Shown: positions 1 through 8,491, numbered from the stretch's first letter. The stretch: DNA of 64,000 bases from Arthrobacter sp. AFG7.2 (GCF_002892835.1 NZ_PJMB01000007.1:1-64000), one strand, 5' to 3'. Numbers and translations are program-made. Notes: generated by a model from the sequence alone, not told the origin.

Positions 1-66
1 ACAAAAGCCGGGGCAGTCCCTATCAATAACATCCTGGCGGAACTCCGCCCCATAAGCCGTGGGCAT
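1..66 (-). pseudogene. IS3-family OrfA N-terminal fragment (truncated)
   Basis: ATG at 66 opens MPTAYGAEFRQDVID, which resembles the start of IS3-family OrfA proteins, whose N-terminus has a charged helix followed by the HTH. After codon 15 the frame reads into the second terminal-repeat copy (positions 20 to 1), so similarity ends there and no HTH is present. It continues past the window edge. I treat it as a broken transposase start. Confidence 0.45.
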
Positions 67-133
67 GGTCAACATCCTTCCACGAGCACAAGCTCGCTAG
101 GTCAAGGAGTCAACAAAACCGGGGGCAGTCCCA
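1..133 (-). mobile_element. Insertion-sequence left-end remnants (IS3-like), two same-orientation copies
   Basis: Positions 113-132 and 1-20 are near-identical (18 of 20 bases). Read on the minus strand both begin GGGACTGCCCC and run into a G/T-rich stretch, which looks like an IS terminal inverted repeat. After the copy at 113-132 there is a short leader and an ATG at 66 that opens a transposase-like reading frame, interrupted by the second copy at 1-20. The simplest reading is one IS end nested in, or fused by deletion to, a related copy. IS3-type assignment rests only on about 15 residues and the terminal layout. Confidence 0.55.
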
Positions 134-1145
134 CACCCCGGGCTTCTGGCCCCAGGAAAGCCTGGTCTGCATCACATTGAACGAGAACAGCATCGGCGCG
201 ACCCTGCGCATCGACCTGCCCCGCCATCCCGGCCAGGAACTCCCCTACGCACGCACCGTCGCCCACTACCTCACCAGCGACACCAGCGCGACCTCCATAC
301 TGTTTGCCATCTACACCGGCGAAACCAGTCACCCTGGACAGCCCAGGCCTCATGCCGGTACTATTGCCGCGCTCACCGGGGTCCTTGCAGAACAAGGCAT
401 CACCATCCGGGACGGACTCTTCGTCGGCGACGAAACCTTCTCCCCCTACGACGGCGACCCCGGCACCAGCCTCGCCCTGCCCGTCAGCTCCACCCAGACC
501 AGCGCGATCAACGCCGAATTCATCTACCGCGGCTCCTTCGTCGAACCTACCGACCGCATCACGCTCCCAAGCACCAGCCAGGAAGCAGCAAAAGCGGCCG
601 CCGTCGAACACCACATCGATACAACCGCATCCCAACCAACAGATGCCGCGCTCCGGCCAGCCCGGAAACTCTGGGCAGACATGCTCGACTCCAAGACCTT
701 CCCCAGCGACGAGGACTGCCACGCCCTCGTCGCAAACCTGCAGTTCCCCGCGATCCGCAACCGGCTCATCGCAGACATCCCCGGCGTCGACGAACCCATG
801 CAGCAGATCCTCTTCGCCCAAACTAAAGCCGCACCGAGATGGTCACGCATCGAATGGGCCCAACAACTGCTCCTGCACGCTTACACCCGCACCAGCGCCG
901 AACACGCAGCACCCGTCCTCACGGCCATCGGCTACATCAACTGGTGGGAAGGCAAAGGCAGCAAAGCACACCAATTCCTCCAACTCGCCCTCGATAGCGA
1001 CCCCGCCTACCGCCTAGCCCGACTCAGCGACCAAATGATCGGCTCCGGCATCGTCGCCGGGTGGAACATGAACAAAAACACCGCCTACAAAACCCTGCCG
1101 TTGACGCCGCGTGAGACAAATGGCCCAATCGCGGCAGAGCTCTAA
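132..1145 (+). pseudogene. DUF4192-family protein, 5' end lost to IS insertion
   Basis: The frame from 132 reads HTPGFWPQESLVCITLNENS then IGATLRIDLPR, matching what I know of the DUF4192 N-terminal region, where a PHTLGFWP..SLV segment is preceded by about 20 more residues. Those residues are replaced here by the IS end at 113-133, so the family match starts at the element boundary. A TTG at 177 could start a 322-residue product but lies inside the conserved region and has no clear ribosome-binding site, so it is probably not a native start. The C-terminal part (WWEGKGSKAHQFLQLAL...) is intact to the stop. DUF4192 has no established function. Confidence 0.7.
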
Positions 1146-1437
1146 CTGCATCTGAACTGTCGAGCACGGCTCCTCAACCTCCGGACGACTGTCTGCGACC
1201 CATTGTGCAACGTCCCAGCAGCAAATCACCTAGCGCATCCGAGACCCGCTAGGTTGACGGAATCTCCATTTATCGGCCTTCTAAAGAACGGAGTAGAAGC
1301 AGCTGCGAGAAATCCGGTCCTTGAGGATTGCATCCGCCGGCTTGTTCGCAGCCTAGCAACCGAACAAGAAAACTTGTGTAGCCGGACAATAGAGAAGGGG
1401 AATGGTGCCGTATCGGGTCGCCTGCGGGAAGTCGCTA

Positions 1438-2112
1438 CTACTCGCCAGCGGCTTTGAGCGGGACGGGAACCAGTTCCTGGAGCTCTTCGAGGGTGCAGCC
1501 GAAGGTTTCGCGGACGGTGATGCCGCCGCGCCCGGTGAGGAAGACGGCTTTGTCTGTGTAGACGCGCGTCACGCAGCCAACGCCGGTGAGCGGGTAGGTG
1601 CAGGATTCCACGATCTTGGAAGCACCTTCCCGGGTGAGGAGGGTCATCATCACGAACACGTCCTTGGCCCCGGTGGCCAGGTCCATGGCGCCTCCGACGG
1701 CGGGAATCGCACCGGGCGCCCCGGTGTGCCAGTTGGCGAGGTCGCCGGTGACGGATACCTGGAACGCGCCGAGCACGCAGATGTCCAGGTGCCCGCCGCG
1801 CATCATCGCGAAGGAGTCGGCGTGGTGGAAGTACGAGGCGCCGGGGAGTTCGGTGACGGGGATCTTGCCGGCGTTGATGAGGTCCTCGTCGATCTCGTCA
1901 CCCTTGGCTTCCGGGCCCATGCCCAGCATCCCGTTCTCCGTGTGGAGGGTGATGTCCTGGTCCTCGGTGAGGTAGTTGGACACGAGTGTGGGCTGGCCGA
2001 TGCCAAGGTTCACGAACGAGCCCGGGGCGATGTCCCTGGCCACCAGGCGGGCGAGGTCGTCCCGGCTCAGCGGGGCCTCGGAGGTTTTGATGCTTGATTC
2101 CATAACGCCCAT
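1438..2112 (-). CDS. pcaJ: 3-oxoadipate CoA-transferase subunit B
   Basis: 224-residue beta subunit of a class I CoA-transferase, which moves CoA from succinyl-CoA to 3-oxoadipate. SRDDLARLVARDI, NLGIGQPTLVSNYL and the ENGMLGMGP segment with the catalytic-type Glu are visible. The ATG at 2112 lies just beyond the alpha-subunit stop (2114-2116) with AAGGTGG about 8 nt upstream, so it is preferred over ATG 2103 or the longer upstream frame. It is last in a pcaF-pcaI-pcaJ series. Acetoacetate CoA-transferase (ScoB) is the main alternative; the adjacent PcaF-type thiolase and hydroxyquinol genes favour 3-oxoadipate. Confidence 0.85.
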   Translation of the reverse strand: MGVMESSIKTSEAPLSRDDLARLVARDIAPGSFVNLGIGQPTLVSNYLTEDQDITLHTENGMLGMGPEAKGDEIDEDLINAGKIPVTELPGASYFHHADSFAMMRGGHLDICVLGAFQVSVTGDLANWHTGAPGAIPAVGGAMDLATGAKDVFVMMTLLTREGASKIVESCTYPLTGVGCVTRVYTDKAVFLTGRGGITVRETFGCTLEELQELVPVPLKAAGE

Positions 2113-2113
2113 G

Positions 2114-2803
2114 TCAGGCCACCTTCTCGCTTGAGCCAGCATCCGCGGGGACGCGGACCACACTATTGACGTAAATCCCGGGAGTGACCACGTTTTCCGG
2201 ATCCAGCGCCCCGACAGGCACGATCTCCGAGACCTGGACGATGGTGTGCTTCGCGGCGGCGGCCATGATCGGCCCGAAGTTCCGGGCTGTCTTGCGGTAC
2301 ACGAGGTTGCCCTTGCCGTCGGCCTTGAGCGCCTTGATCAGGGCGACGTCGGCGTGGATGGGCGTCTCGAAGACCTGCCCGCGGCCGTCGATGATCCGGG
2401 TTTCCTTGCCCTCGGCGAGCATGGTCCCGTACCCGGTGGGGGTGAAGAACCCGCCGATTCCGGCGCCGGCGGCCCGGATGCGCTCGGCCAGGTTACCCTG
2501 CGGGACCAGTTCCAGCTCGATCTGCCCGGCCTTGTACCTGGCGTCAAAATGCCAGGAGTCGGACTGCCGCGGGAAGGAACAGATCATCTTCCGCACCCGG
2601 CCTTCCTTGATCAGCAGCGCCAGGCCCTGGTCCCCCTGGCCGGCGTTGTTGTTCACCACGGTGAGGTCCGTGGCGCCGCAGTCCAGCAGCGCGTCAATCA
2701 GTTCGAACGGCTGCCCGGCGTTGCCGAAGCCCCCGATCATCACGGTGGAACCGTCCTGGATCCCGGAGACGGCCTCCTGGACAGAATCTACAAAGTTCAG
2801 CAT
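2114..2803 (-). CDS. pcaI: 3-oxoadipate CoA-transferase subunit A
   Basis: 229-residue alpha subunit of the class I CoA-transferase that forms 3-oxoadipyl-CoA with PcaJ. The nucleotide-loop-like GGFGNAGQPFELIDAL, then NNNAGQGDQGLALL and GGFFTPTGYGT are family hallmarks. The start at MLNFVDSVQ is chosen because it lies 4 nt past the pcaF stop (2808) and matches family length; an upstream in-frame ATG would overlap pcaF. The two subunit genes are separated by one nucleotide, so expression is coupled. Confidence 0.86.
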   Translation of the reverse strand: MLNFVDSVQEAVSGIQDGSTVMIGGFGNAGQPFELIDALLDCGATDLTVVNNNAGQGDQGLALLIKEGRVRKMICSFPRQSDSWHFDARYKAGQIELELVPQGNLAERIRAAGAGIGGFFTPTGYGTMLAEGKETRIIDGRGQVFETPIHADVALIKALKADGKGNLVYRKTARNFGPIMAAAAKHTIVQVSEIVPVGALDPENVVTPGIYVNSVVRVPADAGSSEKVA

Positions 2804-2807
2804 TGTC

Positions 2808-4037
2808 TTAGGCCTTTCCTGCGCTGGTTCCGGCACCGGTCATATTTTCGAGGATGACGGCGAGGCCTTGGCCCACGCCGATGCAGATCGCGGCGACGCC
2901 CCAGCGTTCCCCGGAGGCCTGCAGGGACCGGGCGAGGGTGCCGAGGATGCGGGTGCCGGAGGCGCCGAGGGGGTGGCCCATGGCGATGGCCCCGCCGTGC
3001 CGGTTCACGATGGAGGGGTCGATGTCCCAGGCGTTGATGCACGCCAGGGACTGCGCGGCAAAGGCTTCGTTAAGTTCGACGGCGCCTACCTGGTCCCAGC
3101 CGATGCCCGCCTTCGCCAGGGCCTTGTTCGCCGCCTCCACCGGGGCGAACCCGAAAAACTGCGGATCGTTCGCGTGCGCCCCGCGCCCGGCGATGCGGGC
3201 CAAAGGATCCAGGCCCAGCAGCCCGGCGGCAGCCTCGCTGCCGATCCACGCCGCGGAGGCGCCGTCGGACAACGGCGACGCGTTCCCCGCCGTGACGGTG
3301 CCGCCTGCTTCGGAGCCCTCGGGCTCATTACGGAACACGGTCTTCAAGGCGGCAAGCTTCTCGGCGGTGGAACCGGCACGGATGCCCTCGTCCCGGACCA
3401 GGTCGGTGCCGGGCACCGGTGCCACGAGGTTGTCGTAGAACCCCTCGTCCCACGCCGCGGCGGACAGGTTGTGCGAGGCAGCGGCGAACTCATCCTGCTG
3501 CTCGCGGGTGACGCCGTACTTCTCGCGGAGCCGTTCGGTGGCCTCACCCAGGGAAATCGTCCATTCCTTCGGCATGGCTTTGTTCACCAGCCGCCAGCCC
3601 AGCGTCGTGGAAGACAGGGCCAGGTCCCCGGCCGGGTAGGGCTTCTCCGTCTTCGGCAGCACCCACGGGGCGCGGGACATGGACTCCGCCCCGCCCACCA
3701 GCATCAGCTCGGCATCCCCGGCGTTGATCTGCCGCGAGGCGATAATCGCCGCGTCCAGGGACGACCCGCACAACCGGTTCACCGTGGTCCCCGGAATCGA
3801 GACCGGCAGGCCCGCCAGCAGCGTGCCCATCCGGGCGATATTCCGGTTCTCCTCACCCGCGCCGTTGGCGTTGCCGAACACCACCTCATCAATCCGTTCC
3901 GGATCCAGCCCGGGGGCCCGCTTCACCGACTCCCTGATCACATGCGCGGCAAGGTCATCCGGACGGACCCCGGCAAGGCCGGAACCGAACTTACCGAACG
4001 GGGTGCGCACGGCGTCGTACACAAAAGCCTGGTTCAT
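2808..4037 (-). CDS. pcaF: 3-oxoadipyl-CoA thiolase
   Basis: 409-residue type II thiolase cleaving 3-oxoadipyl-CoA into succinyl-CoA and acetyl-CoA, the last step of the beta-ketoadipate pathway. Catalytic residues are visible: Cys90 in NRLCGSSLDA, His355 in GHPLGASG and Cys385 in ICIGVGQG. Length is typical. It is the first gene of the pcaFIJ group and shares strand with the dehydrogenase genes upstream, so it probably serves the hydroxyquinol route of this island. A generic acetyl-CoA acetyltransferase is less likely given the adjacent pcaI/pcaJ. Confidence 0.87.
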   Translation of the reverse strand: MNQAFVYDAVRTPFGKFGSGLAGVRPDDLAAHVIRESVKRAPGLDPERIDEVVFGNANGAGEENRNIARMGTLLAGLPVSIPGTTVNRLCGSSLDAAIIASRQINAGDAELMLVGGAESMSRAPWVLPKTEKPYPAGDLALSSTTLGWRLVNKAMPKEWTISLGEATERLREKYGVTREQQDEFAAASHNLSAAAWDEGFYDNLVAPVPGTDLVRDEGIRAGSTAEKLAALKTVFRNEPEGSEAGGTVTAGNASPLSDGASAAWIGSEAAAGLLGLDPLARIAGRGAHANDPQFFGFAPVEAANKALAKAGIGWDQVGAVELNEAFAAQSLACINAWDIDPSIVNRHGGAIAMGHPLGASGTRILGTLARSLQASGERWGVAAICIGVGQGLAVILENMTGAGTSAGKA

Positions 4038-4177
4038 GGGTGGTGTCCATTTCGTTGTCCATGGTGGAAAGGGTCCTGCTGGCCCTGGCAGGGCTTTTTT
4101 GGCTGAGAAGTCGATCCGCCATCAGGGATGCCACAGCGGTGAGGGTGCGGTTGACCGTCCCCCCAGGAAGACTGGCG

Positions 4178-4864
4178 TTACTGGGCGGGGGCTGTAGGCA
4201 GTTCCAGGCTCGATTGTGTGTAAGCTGTCTGGGCCGGTGCGGAGGTGAGGAAGTTGACGAAGGCTTGCGCTTGGTCAGGGTCGCTGGCTTGGGCGCTGAC
4301 TGCTGCGGAGAACTCGGTGTAGTGCTGCAGCTCTGCCGGAAAGGGGCCCACGATCTGGGCTTCGGGGACGAACAGCAGCTCGCTCAACTGTTGGATAGCG
4401 ACGTCGGCGTTGCCTGTGACGACAGCCTGGGCCACGTAGCCTTTATCGACGACGGTGGCGCGGGCGCCGACCTCTTCTGACAGCCCGAGTTTGCCCAGGA
4501 GGGCCGTGAAGTATGCGCCGCTTGCGCCGACTCCGGAGTAGGCTACTGACCTTGCCGCGCGCAGAGTTTGGACGAAGGATTCAGCGGTGGAGATGTCGGG
4601 CTCGGGGGCGCCGTGCTTTACGGCGACGCCGATACCGGAGCGGGCGACCGACGTCAGGGTGTGCGGGTCGACGACAGTGGTGAGGGGGCCGAAGGATTCG
4701 GTAACGGCGATCATCACGTCGAAGGATTCACCGGCGTCGATGCGCCGAAGAAGTTGGCCTGTGGGTTCGAAGACAGCCTCGATGCTGACTCCTGTTTCCT
4801 GCCCGAACATGATGATGACCTCATCAAGGGCCTTCTTTACAGCCGGTGAGCTAAAGACTTTCAC
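4178..4864 (-). CDS. ModA-like substrate-binding domain protein lacking a signal peptide
   Basis: 228 residues from GTG 4864, which has AAAAGGAA about 10 nt upstream. The body is a periplasmic-binding-protein type II fold of the ModA/SBP_bac_11 kind: FSSPAVKKALDEVIIMFGQETG, AGESFDVMIAV, VARSGIGVAVKHGAPEPDISTA, SVAYSGVGASGAYF and a terminal ALS-like helix. No signal peptide or lipobox is present, even in the longer frame, and no ModB/ModC partners lie nearby, so an oxyanion uptake role is doubtful. It sits between the dehydrogenase genes and pcaF. A cytosolic ligand-binding or sensory role in aromatic catabolism is possible but unproven. Confidence 0.65.
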   Translation of the reverse strand: MKVFSSPAVKKALDEVIIMFGQETGVSIEAVFEPTGQLLRRIDAGESFDVMIAVTESFGPLTTVVDPHTLTSVARSGIGVAVKHGAPEPDISTAESFVQTLRAARSVAYSGVGASGAYFTALLGKLGLSEEVGARATVVDKGYVAQAVVTGNADVAIQQLSELLFVPEAQIVGPFPAELQHYTEFSAAVSAQASDPDQAQAFVNFLTSAPAQTAYTQSSLELPTAPAQ

Positions 4865-4943
4865 TGGGGGTTCGTTCCTTTTCGTTGTGCTTTTCAGCGG
4901 GGCGAACGTGCCCGAGGACCCCGATGTTTTCTGCTTAAGAGTG

Positions 4944-5177
4944 TTACGACGCCCGAAACTCAGAGAGGGGCACCGCAAAGCCGGTGCTTCTCGGGGTGTC
5001 GGGGACGAGGTCTTGCATCATGAGCATGCGGCGTTCGCCAAAGATATTGTCTCTGACCCATACGACGCCGATTTCCGGGGCGGCTTCCACGACGGTTCCA
5101 CGGATGTGGCCGTGCCGGTCGGGGCATGCGACCGGATCGCCTTCGCAGACATTCCAAGCCCATTTTCCGTTTGTCAT
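4944..5177 (-). CDS. Small hypothetical protein, KOW/SH3-like
   Basis: 77 residues starting MTNGKWAWNV, with AGGAGAC 4 nt upstream of ATG 5177. No family is recognised with confidence. The segment GDPVACPDRHGHIRGTVVEA followed by GVVWVRDN has the alternating beta pattern of small SH3/KOW-like barrels, with two Cys and one His that could bind metal. It lies co-directionally between the IolG-like and ModA-like genes and is probably on the same transcript. Function unknown. Confidence 0.55.
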   Translation of the reverse strand: MTNGKWAWNVCEGDPVACPDRHGHIRGTVVEAAPEIGVVWVRDNIFGERRMLMMQDLVPDTPRSTGFAVPLSEFRAS

Positions 5178-5279
5178 GCTGTCTCCTCGATCCTCGGCGC
5201 CGGGCCGCGCCGCCGCCATTTTGGGCATGGCGGAAGGGAGGCCGGGAGCCGATGTAACTAAAGGGGAACTAATGGTTGG

Positions 5280-5314
5280 GCTGGGGATTCCCTGGGTTTG
5301 AGGGAAGCCCCAGC
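5280..5314 (-). terminator. Stem-loop after the iolG-like gene
   Basis: GCTGGGG-A-TTCCCT, 7-nt loop, AGGGAA-G-CCCCAGC: a 13-bp stem with one mismatch, starting 9 nt after the IolG-like stop. There is no clear T-run on the minus strand, so it may act as a weak terminator or an mRNA 3' stabiliser. Confidence 0.5.
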
Positions 5315-5323
5315 TTTGAGGGG

Positions 5324-6337
5324 TTAGAAGTCGACGACGCTCACGGTCTTGCCGGTCACAGCGGATTCGGCTGCCGCGTTGGCCAGGACCAGTGCCGACA
5401 CTCCATCCGCGAAGTTCGGTGAGGTGGGCGCTCCTGTGCGGATGGACCGGGCGAAGGCCTCAAGTTCAGCGTAGTAGGCCTGGGGGTAGCGTTCGAGGAA
5501 GAACGGCAGGTATGCCTCCGACTCTTCTGTTCCTGCCGCACCGGACTTGCGCACTGTTGTGGGAGCAACGTTGCCGGCGGAGAGCATTCCGCGCGGGCCG
5601 AAGGCTTCCAGACGCTGGTCGTAGCCGAAGGCGCAGTGGCGGGAGTTGGTGATGGTGATGAGTTCACCTTCGCTGCCGCGGAGGGTGACCACGGCGGAGT
5701 CGAAGTCGTTGAGCTCGGCGATGTCTTGGCTGAAGACGTTCGTTGCCACTGCGGTCACTTCGACGATGTTCGGGACGAAGGAGCGCGCCATGTCGAGGTC
5801 GTGGATCGTCATGTCGCGGAAGATGCCGCCGGAACCGGCGATGTAGTCGCGAGGGGCCGGCTCTGGATCGCGGCTGGTGATGGTGAGCTGTTCGAGCTTG
5901 CCGATTTCCCCGGCTTCGACCCGGGTGCGTACGGCGGCGAAGGACGGGTCGAAGCGGCGGTTGAAGCCGAGCATGATCGGGACGGTGGTGTCCTTAATCT
6001 GCTCTCGGCAGGCGAGGACGTTGTCGATGTCGAGGTCGATGGGCTTTTCGCACAGGACGGCGAGGTTGTGGGCGACTGAGCGGGAGATGAGGTCCACGTG
6101 GGTGCTGGTGGGCGAGCCGATGATGACGCCGTCGAGGCTGGTGTCTGCGAAGACCTCTTCGGGGTCCTGTACGGCGCGTGCGCCGGTGCTTTCTGCCAGC
6201 CGGCGTGCCCCGTCGATGAACGGGTCTGCGATCAGGACGAGATCGATGTCCGGGTGGGCGGCAATGTTGCGGGCGTGTACCTGGCCGATGCGGCCCGAGC
6301 CGAAGAGTGCCAGGCGCAGGCGTTTGTCGTTGGACAT
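5324..6337 (-). CDS. Inositol 2-dehydrogenase-like Gfo/Idh/MocA oxidoreductase (IolG-like)
   Basis: 337-residue NAD(P)-dependent oxidoreductase. The Rossmann motif GSGRIG is at residues 13-18 and the EKP motif at 97-99. The residues Lys98, Asp175 and His179 have the same spacing as the Lys-Asp-His catalytic set of Bacillus IolG. Members oxidise myo-inositol or related cyclitols to inososes. The context is a TIM-barrel isomerase/dehydratase, a second Gfo/Idh enzyme and a sugar ABC transporter, but no iolB, iolC, iolD or iolJ, so this is not a standard inositol operon. I infer a cyclitol or sugar substrate that feeds the hydroxyquinol branch. Confidence 0.78.
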   Translation of the reverse strand: MSNDKRLRLALFGSGRIGQVHARNIAAHPDIDLVLIADPFIDGARRLAESTGARAVQDPEEVFADTSLDGVIIGSPTSTHVDLISRSVAHNLAVLCEKPIDLDIDNVLACREQIKDTTVPIMLGFNRRFDPSFAAVRTRVEAGEIGKLEQLTITSRDPEPAPRDYIAGSGGIFRDMTIHDLDMARSFVPNIVEVTAVATNVFSQDIAELNDFDSAVVTLRGSEGELITITNSRHCAFGYDQRLEAFGPRGMLSAGNVAPTTVRKSGAAGTEESEAYLPFFLERYPQAYYAELEAFARSIRTGAPTSPNFADGVSALVLANAAAESAVTGKTVSVVDF

Positions 6338-6418
6338 GGGGTGTGGCCTTTCAGGAAATGGGGAAGTGGGTGAGTCGCGTTGCCGGAGGCGGCAGGGGGC
6401 GGTGGGGGGCTTGGCGGA

Positions 6419-7303
6419 TCAGCGTGCGGCGGAGACTTCGGGGAAGCAGTTGATCGCTGTTTCGTAGGCGCGCTTAAGGCCCTCGGCGACGGGCAGGCTG
6501 CGGTGTTCGGCGGAAATGATTTCAACTCCCCAGGGGCCCTTGTATCCGGCATCGAGAGTTCTCTGGATGAACGTGCGGGTGTCGAAGTCGCCCTGACCGC
6601 AGTAGGCGCGGTTGTTGATGGTGTCTTCGAAGATGGTGCCAACGACGTCCTTGTAACCGTCGTCGATCTCAACGGCAAATACCTTATCCATGGGCACAAC
6701 GTCCCAGAGGTCGTCGTGGGAGAGACCGGACCGGTGGGTGTGCCAGATATCGATCATGAGGCCCGCGGCGGGACTGTCGGCATGGGTCACGACCTTGACC
6801 GCTTCCTGCGCCGTGCGCAGATGGGAGAACGGTGTCGCCTCGAGGGCCAGCCGGATGCCGGATTCAGCGGCCTCCTCTGCGAGGTCGGAAAATGCGCTGG
6901 CCATCGTCGACAGCGGCAGGGGGTTGTCCGTCATGCCGGCTCCGACCTTGATGTGCCGGGCACCCAGGGCCTTTGCGGCTTCGAACAGCTCGGCCCGTTG
7001 AATGTCAGATTCGGCGCGCTCGGCCCCTGTGGCCCACCAGCCGTTAAGGAATTCGACTTCGATGATGCCGATTCCTGCCTCGCGGATCATACGCCCCAGT
7101 TCGGCGTAGCCGACGGTGCGGCGTGCATGCAGCAGATCGTGGTGTACCAACCCGATGCCTGACCACCCCGTCTGGGCAATGAGGTTGATGCGCTCCTGGA
7201 TCGGGATGGGGCTGGTCTCGTCCGGGCGTCCGGGGGCGGTATCGCCGGCACTCACCCAGCAGGTTGCGATCAGCTGCGGAGCTGCGCTGGTTTCGCTGGT
7301 CAT
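6419..7303 (-). CDS. Sugar isomerase/epimerase or dehydratase, AP-endonuclease-2 TIM-barrel family (IolE/IolI-like)
   Basis: 294 residues of the xylose-isomerase-like TIM barrel that includes inosose dehydratase IolE, inosose isomerase IolI and 3-dehydroshikimate dehydratase. Likely metal ligands are Glu155 (LALEATPF), Asp185 and His188 (IDIWHTH) and Glu261 (WGVEIIS). It overlaps the upstream Gfo/Idh gene by 4 nt (ATGA), so the two are translationally coupled and probably act in sequence. Family precedent allows either isomerisation or water elimination from a keto-cyclitol; the latter would make it the key step towards an aromatic ring. Confidence 0.72.
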   Translation of the reverse strand: MTSETSAAPQLIATCWVSAGDTAPGRPDETSPIPIQERINLIAQTGWSGIGLVHHDLLHARRTVGYAELGRMIREAGIGIIEVEFLNGWWATGAERAESDIQRAELFEAAKALGARHIKVGAGMTDNPLPLSTMASAFSDLAEEAAESGIRLALEATPFSHLRTAQEAVKVVTHADSPAAGLMIDIWHTHRSGLSHDDLWDVVPMDKVFAVEIDDGYKDVVGTIFEDTINNRAYCGQGDFDTRTFIQRTLDAGYKGPWGVEIISAEHRSLPVAEGLKRAYETAINCFPEVSAAR

Positions 7304-8382
7304 GCGGTCTCGACCTCCATGGATGCTCCCTGTTCCTTCTCGGAGCGGTAGCAGGCGTCGACAATCCGAGCGACGGACAGGGCATCGGCGACCGGTGCGA
7401 CTACCGGGGCGCCGGTGCGGATACTGTCGACCCAGCCACGCATTTCAGGGTGGAAGTTGCTGATGTTTCCCAGTTCGGGCAGTTCCGAGAACTTGTTCAG
7501 TTCGGTCCGGGCAAAGGGCGGGGTGAAGTAGCTTTGGGTCCACTCGGTCCAGCCCGCCCGCCAGCCGGCACGGTCCTGGTCCACGTAGACGCGCAGCTTC
7601 TGGGGCAGGATGCCGATTTCCAGCATGCCGCCGGTTCCGTAGACGCAGATACGGGAGCTTTCGAACCACTCAAGGTGGTCGTGCCCGTCGAAGCTGAAGG
7701 TCACGGACTTGTCAGGGTAGTTCAGCAGGACAGCTGCGGAATCTTCCCGGCTCGACTCGTCGGACAGGCGTCCGGACTTGTGGACACGGGCGTTGACCGT
7801 ATCGGGTGCGCCGAACATGTGCACCAGGGAATCAAGCATGTGGCATCCGATGATCCACAGTGCCCCTCCCATGTCGGCGGGCTGGTTCAGGTGCGCGGTC
7901 AGGTGTTCACCGACGAGGGCAGCACCGCGGGCGGAGACGGAAACCACCTCACCAATGACGCCGGCGTCGATAAGTTCCTTGGCCTCTGCGATGGACTGGG
8001 CGAGGCGAACGTTGTAGCCGACCTGCACTACCAACCCGGGGGCTGCTTTGGACTCGGCTTCGGCCAGCTGGAGCAGATCTTCAACGGTGCCCCCGCCTGG
8101 CTTTTCGACGACAACGGACTTGCCGGCGGCCAGTGCGCGCAGGGCGTGGGGGACCATGTCCTTGCTCTTGGAGTGGACCATGATCGCGTTGATGCGCTCG
8201 TCCTGGAGCAGTGCGTCAATGGAGCGGGGCTCCATGTCGTACTTATCGGTGAAGTACTGCAGGCGGGGATCGTCGTCCGCGGCGGCTACGACTTCCACCC
8301 CTTCAATTTCGCGCAGGGCACGAACCCGGGCTGAGGCGTGCGGGTGTGTGATTCCCAGAAGTCCTACGACAATCGGTTCCAA
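7300..8382 (-). CDS. Gfo/Idh/MocA-family oxidoreductase with atypical nucleotide loop
   Basis: 360 residues. The Gfo/Idh fold is supported by the EKP motif at residues 93-95 (SVVVEKPGG), the Q-x-G-x-N-x-R segment and a catalytic-region His181 (WIIGCHMLDSL). Unusually the N-terminus reads VGLLGITHPHA instead of the canonical GxGxxG, so cofactor binding may differ. Similar loops occur in some uncharacterised Gfo/Idh members. It overlaps the TIM-barrel gene by 4 nt and follows the IclR gene after 150 nt, which include a candidate operator. Substrate is not predictable beyond a polyol, cyclitol or sugar. Confidence 0.72.
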   Translation of the reverse strand: MEPIVVGLLGITHPHASARVRALREIEGVEVVAAADDDPRLQYFTDKYDMEPRSIDALLQDERINAIMVHSKSKDMVPHALRALAAGKSVVVEKPGGGTVEDLLQLAEAESKAAPGLVVQVGYNVRLAQSIAEAKELIDAGVIGEVVSVSARGAALVGEHLTAHLNQPADMGGALWIIGCHMLDSLVHMFGAPDTVNARVHKSGRLSDESSREDSAAVLLNYPDKSVTFSFDGHDHLEWFESSRICVYGTGGMLEIGILPQKLRVYVDQDRAGWRAGWTEWTQSYFTPPFARTELNKFSELPELGNISNFHPEMRGWVDSIRTGAPVVAPVADALSVARIVDACYRSEKEQGASMEVETA

Positions 8383-8491
8383 CGCATTGTCTCCTTCGAC
8401 TGAGCACCTGATCGGTGCGTTTGTGGTTTTGATGGGGGCGGGCAGCGGTGCTCCGCTGGATCAAGAACGTTGTGGATGCAGTGTCACCTAG

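Noticed and set aside
177..1145. Intact DUF4192 gene starting at TTG 177
   Set aside because: Family similarity extends upstream of 177 and stops at the IS edge, and no ribosome-binding site supports the TTG.
4080..4103. GCCCTGGCAGGGC followed by T-run as a terminator
   Set aside because: It faces the plus direction where no gene is transcribed, and the stem is only 5 bp.
2184..4106. 640-residue plus-strand ORF opposite pcaI-pcaF
   Set aside because: It is the antisense shadow of high-GC genes with convincing protein motifs on the other strand.
5324..8382. Standard myo-inositol operon
   Set aside because: Only IolG- and IolE/IolI-like proteins are present; iolB, iolC, iolD, iolJ and an IolT-type permease are missing.
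5324..8382. Levoglucosan or C-glycoside catabolic cluster
   Set aside because: Gfo/Idh plus TIM-barrel pairs occur there too, but the N-terminal sequence of the IolG-like protein does not look like levoglucosan dehydrogenase as I recall it, no small C-glycoside lyase subunit is seen, and neither route explains the hydroxyquinol genes. Kept only as an alternative to test.
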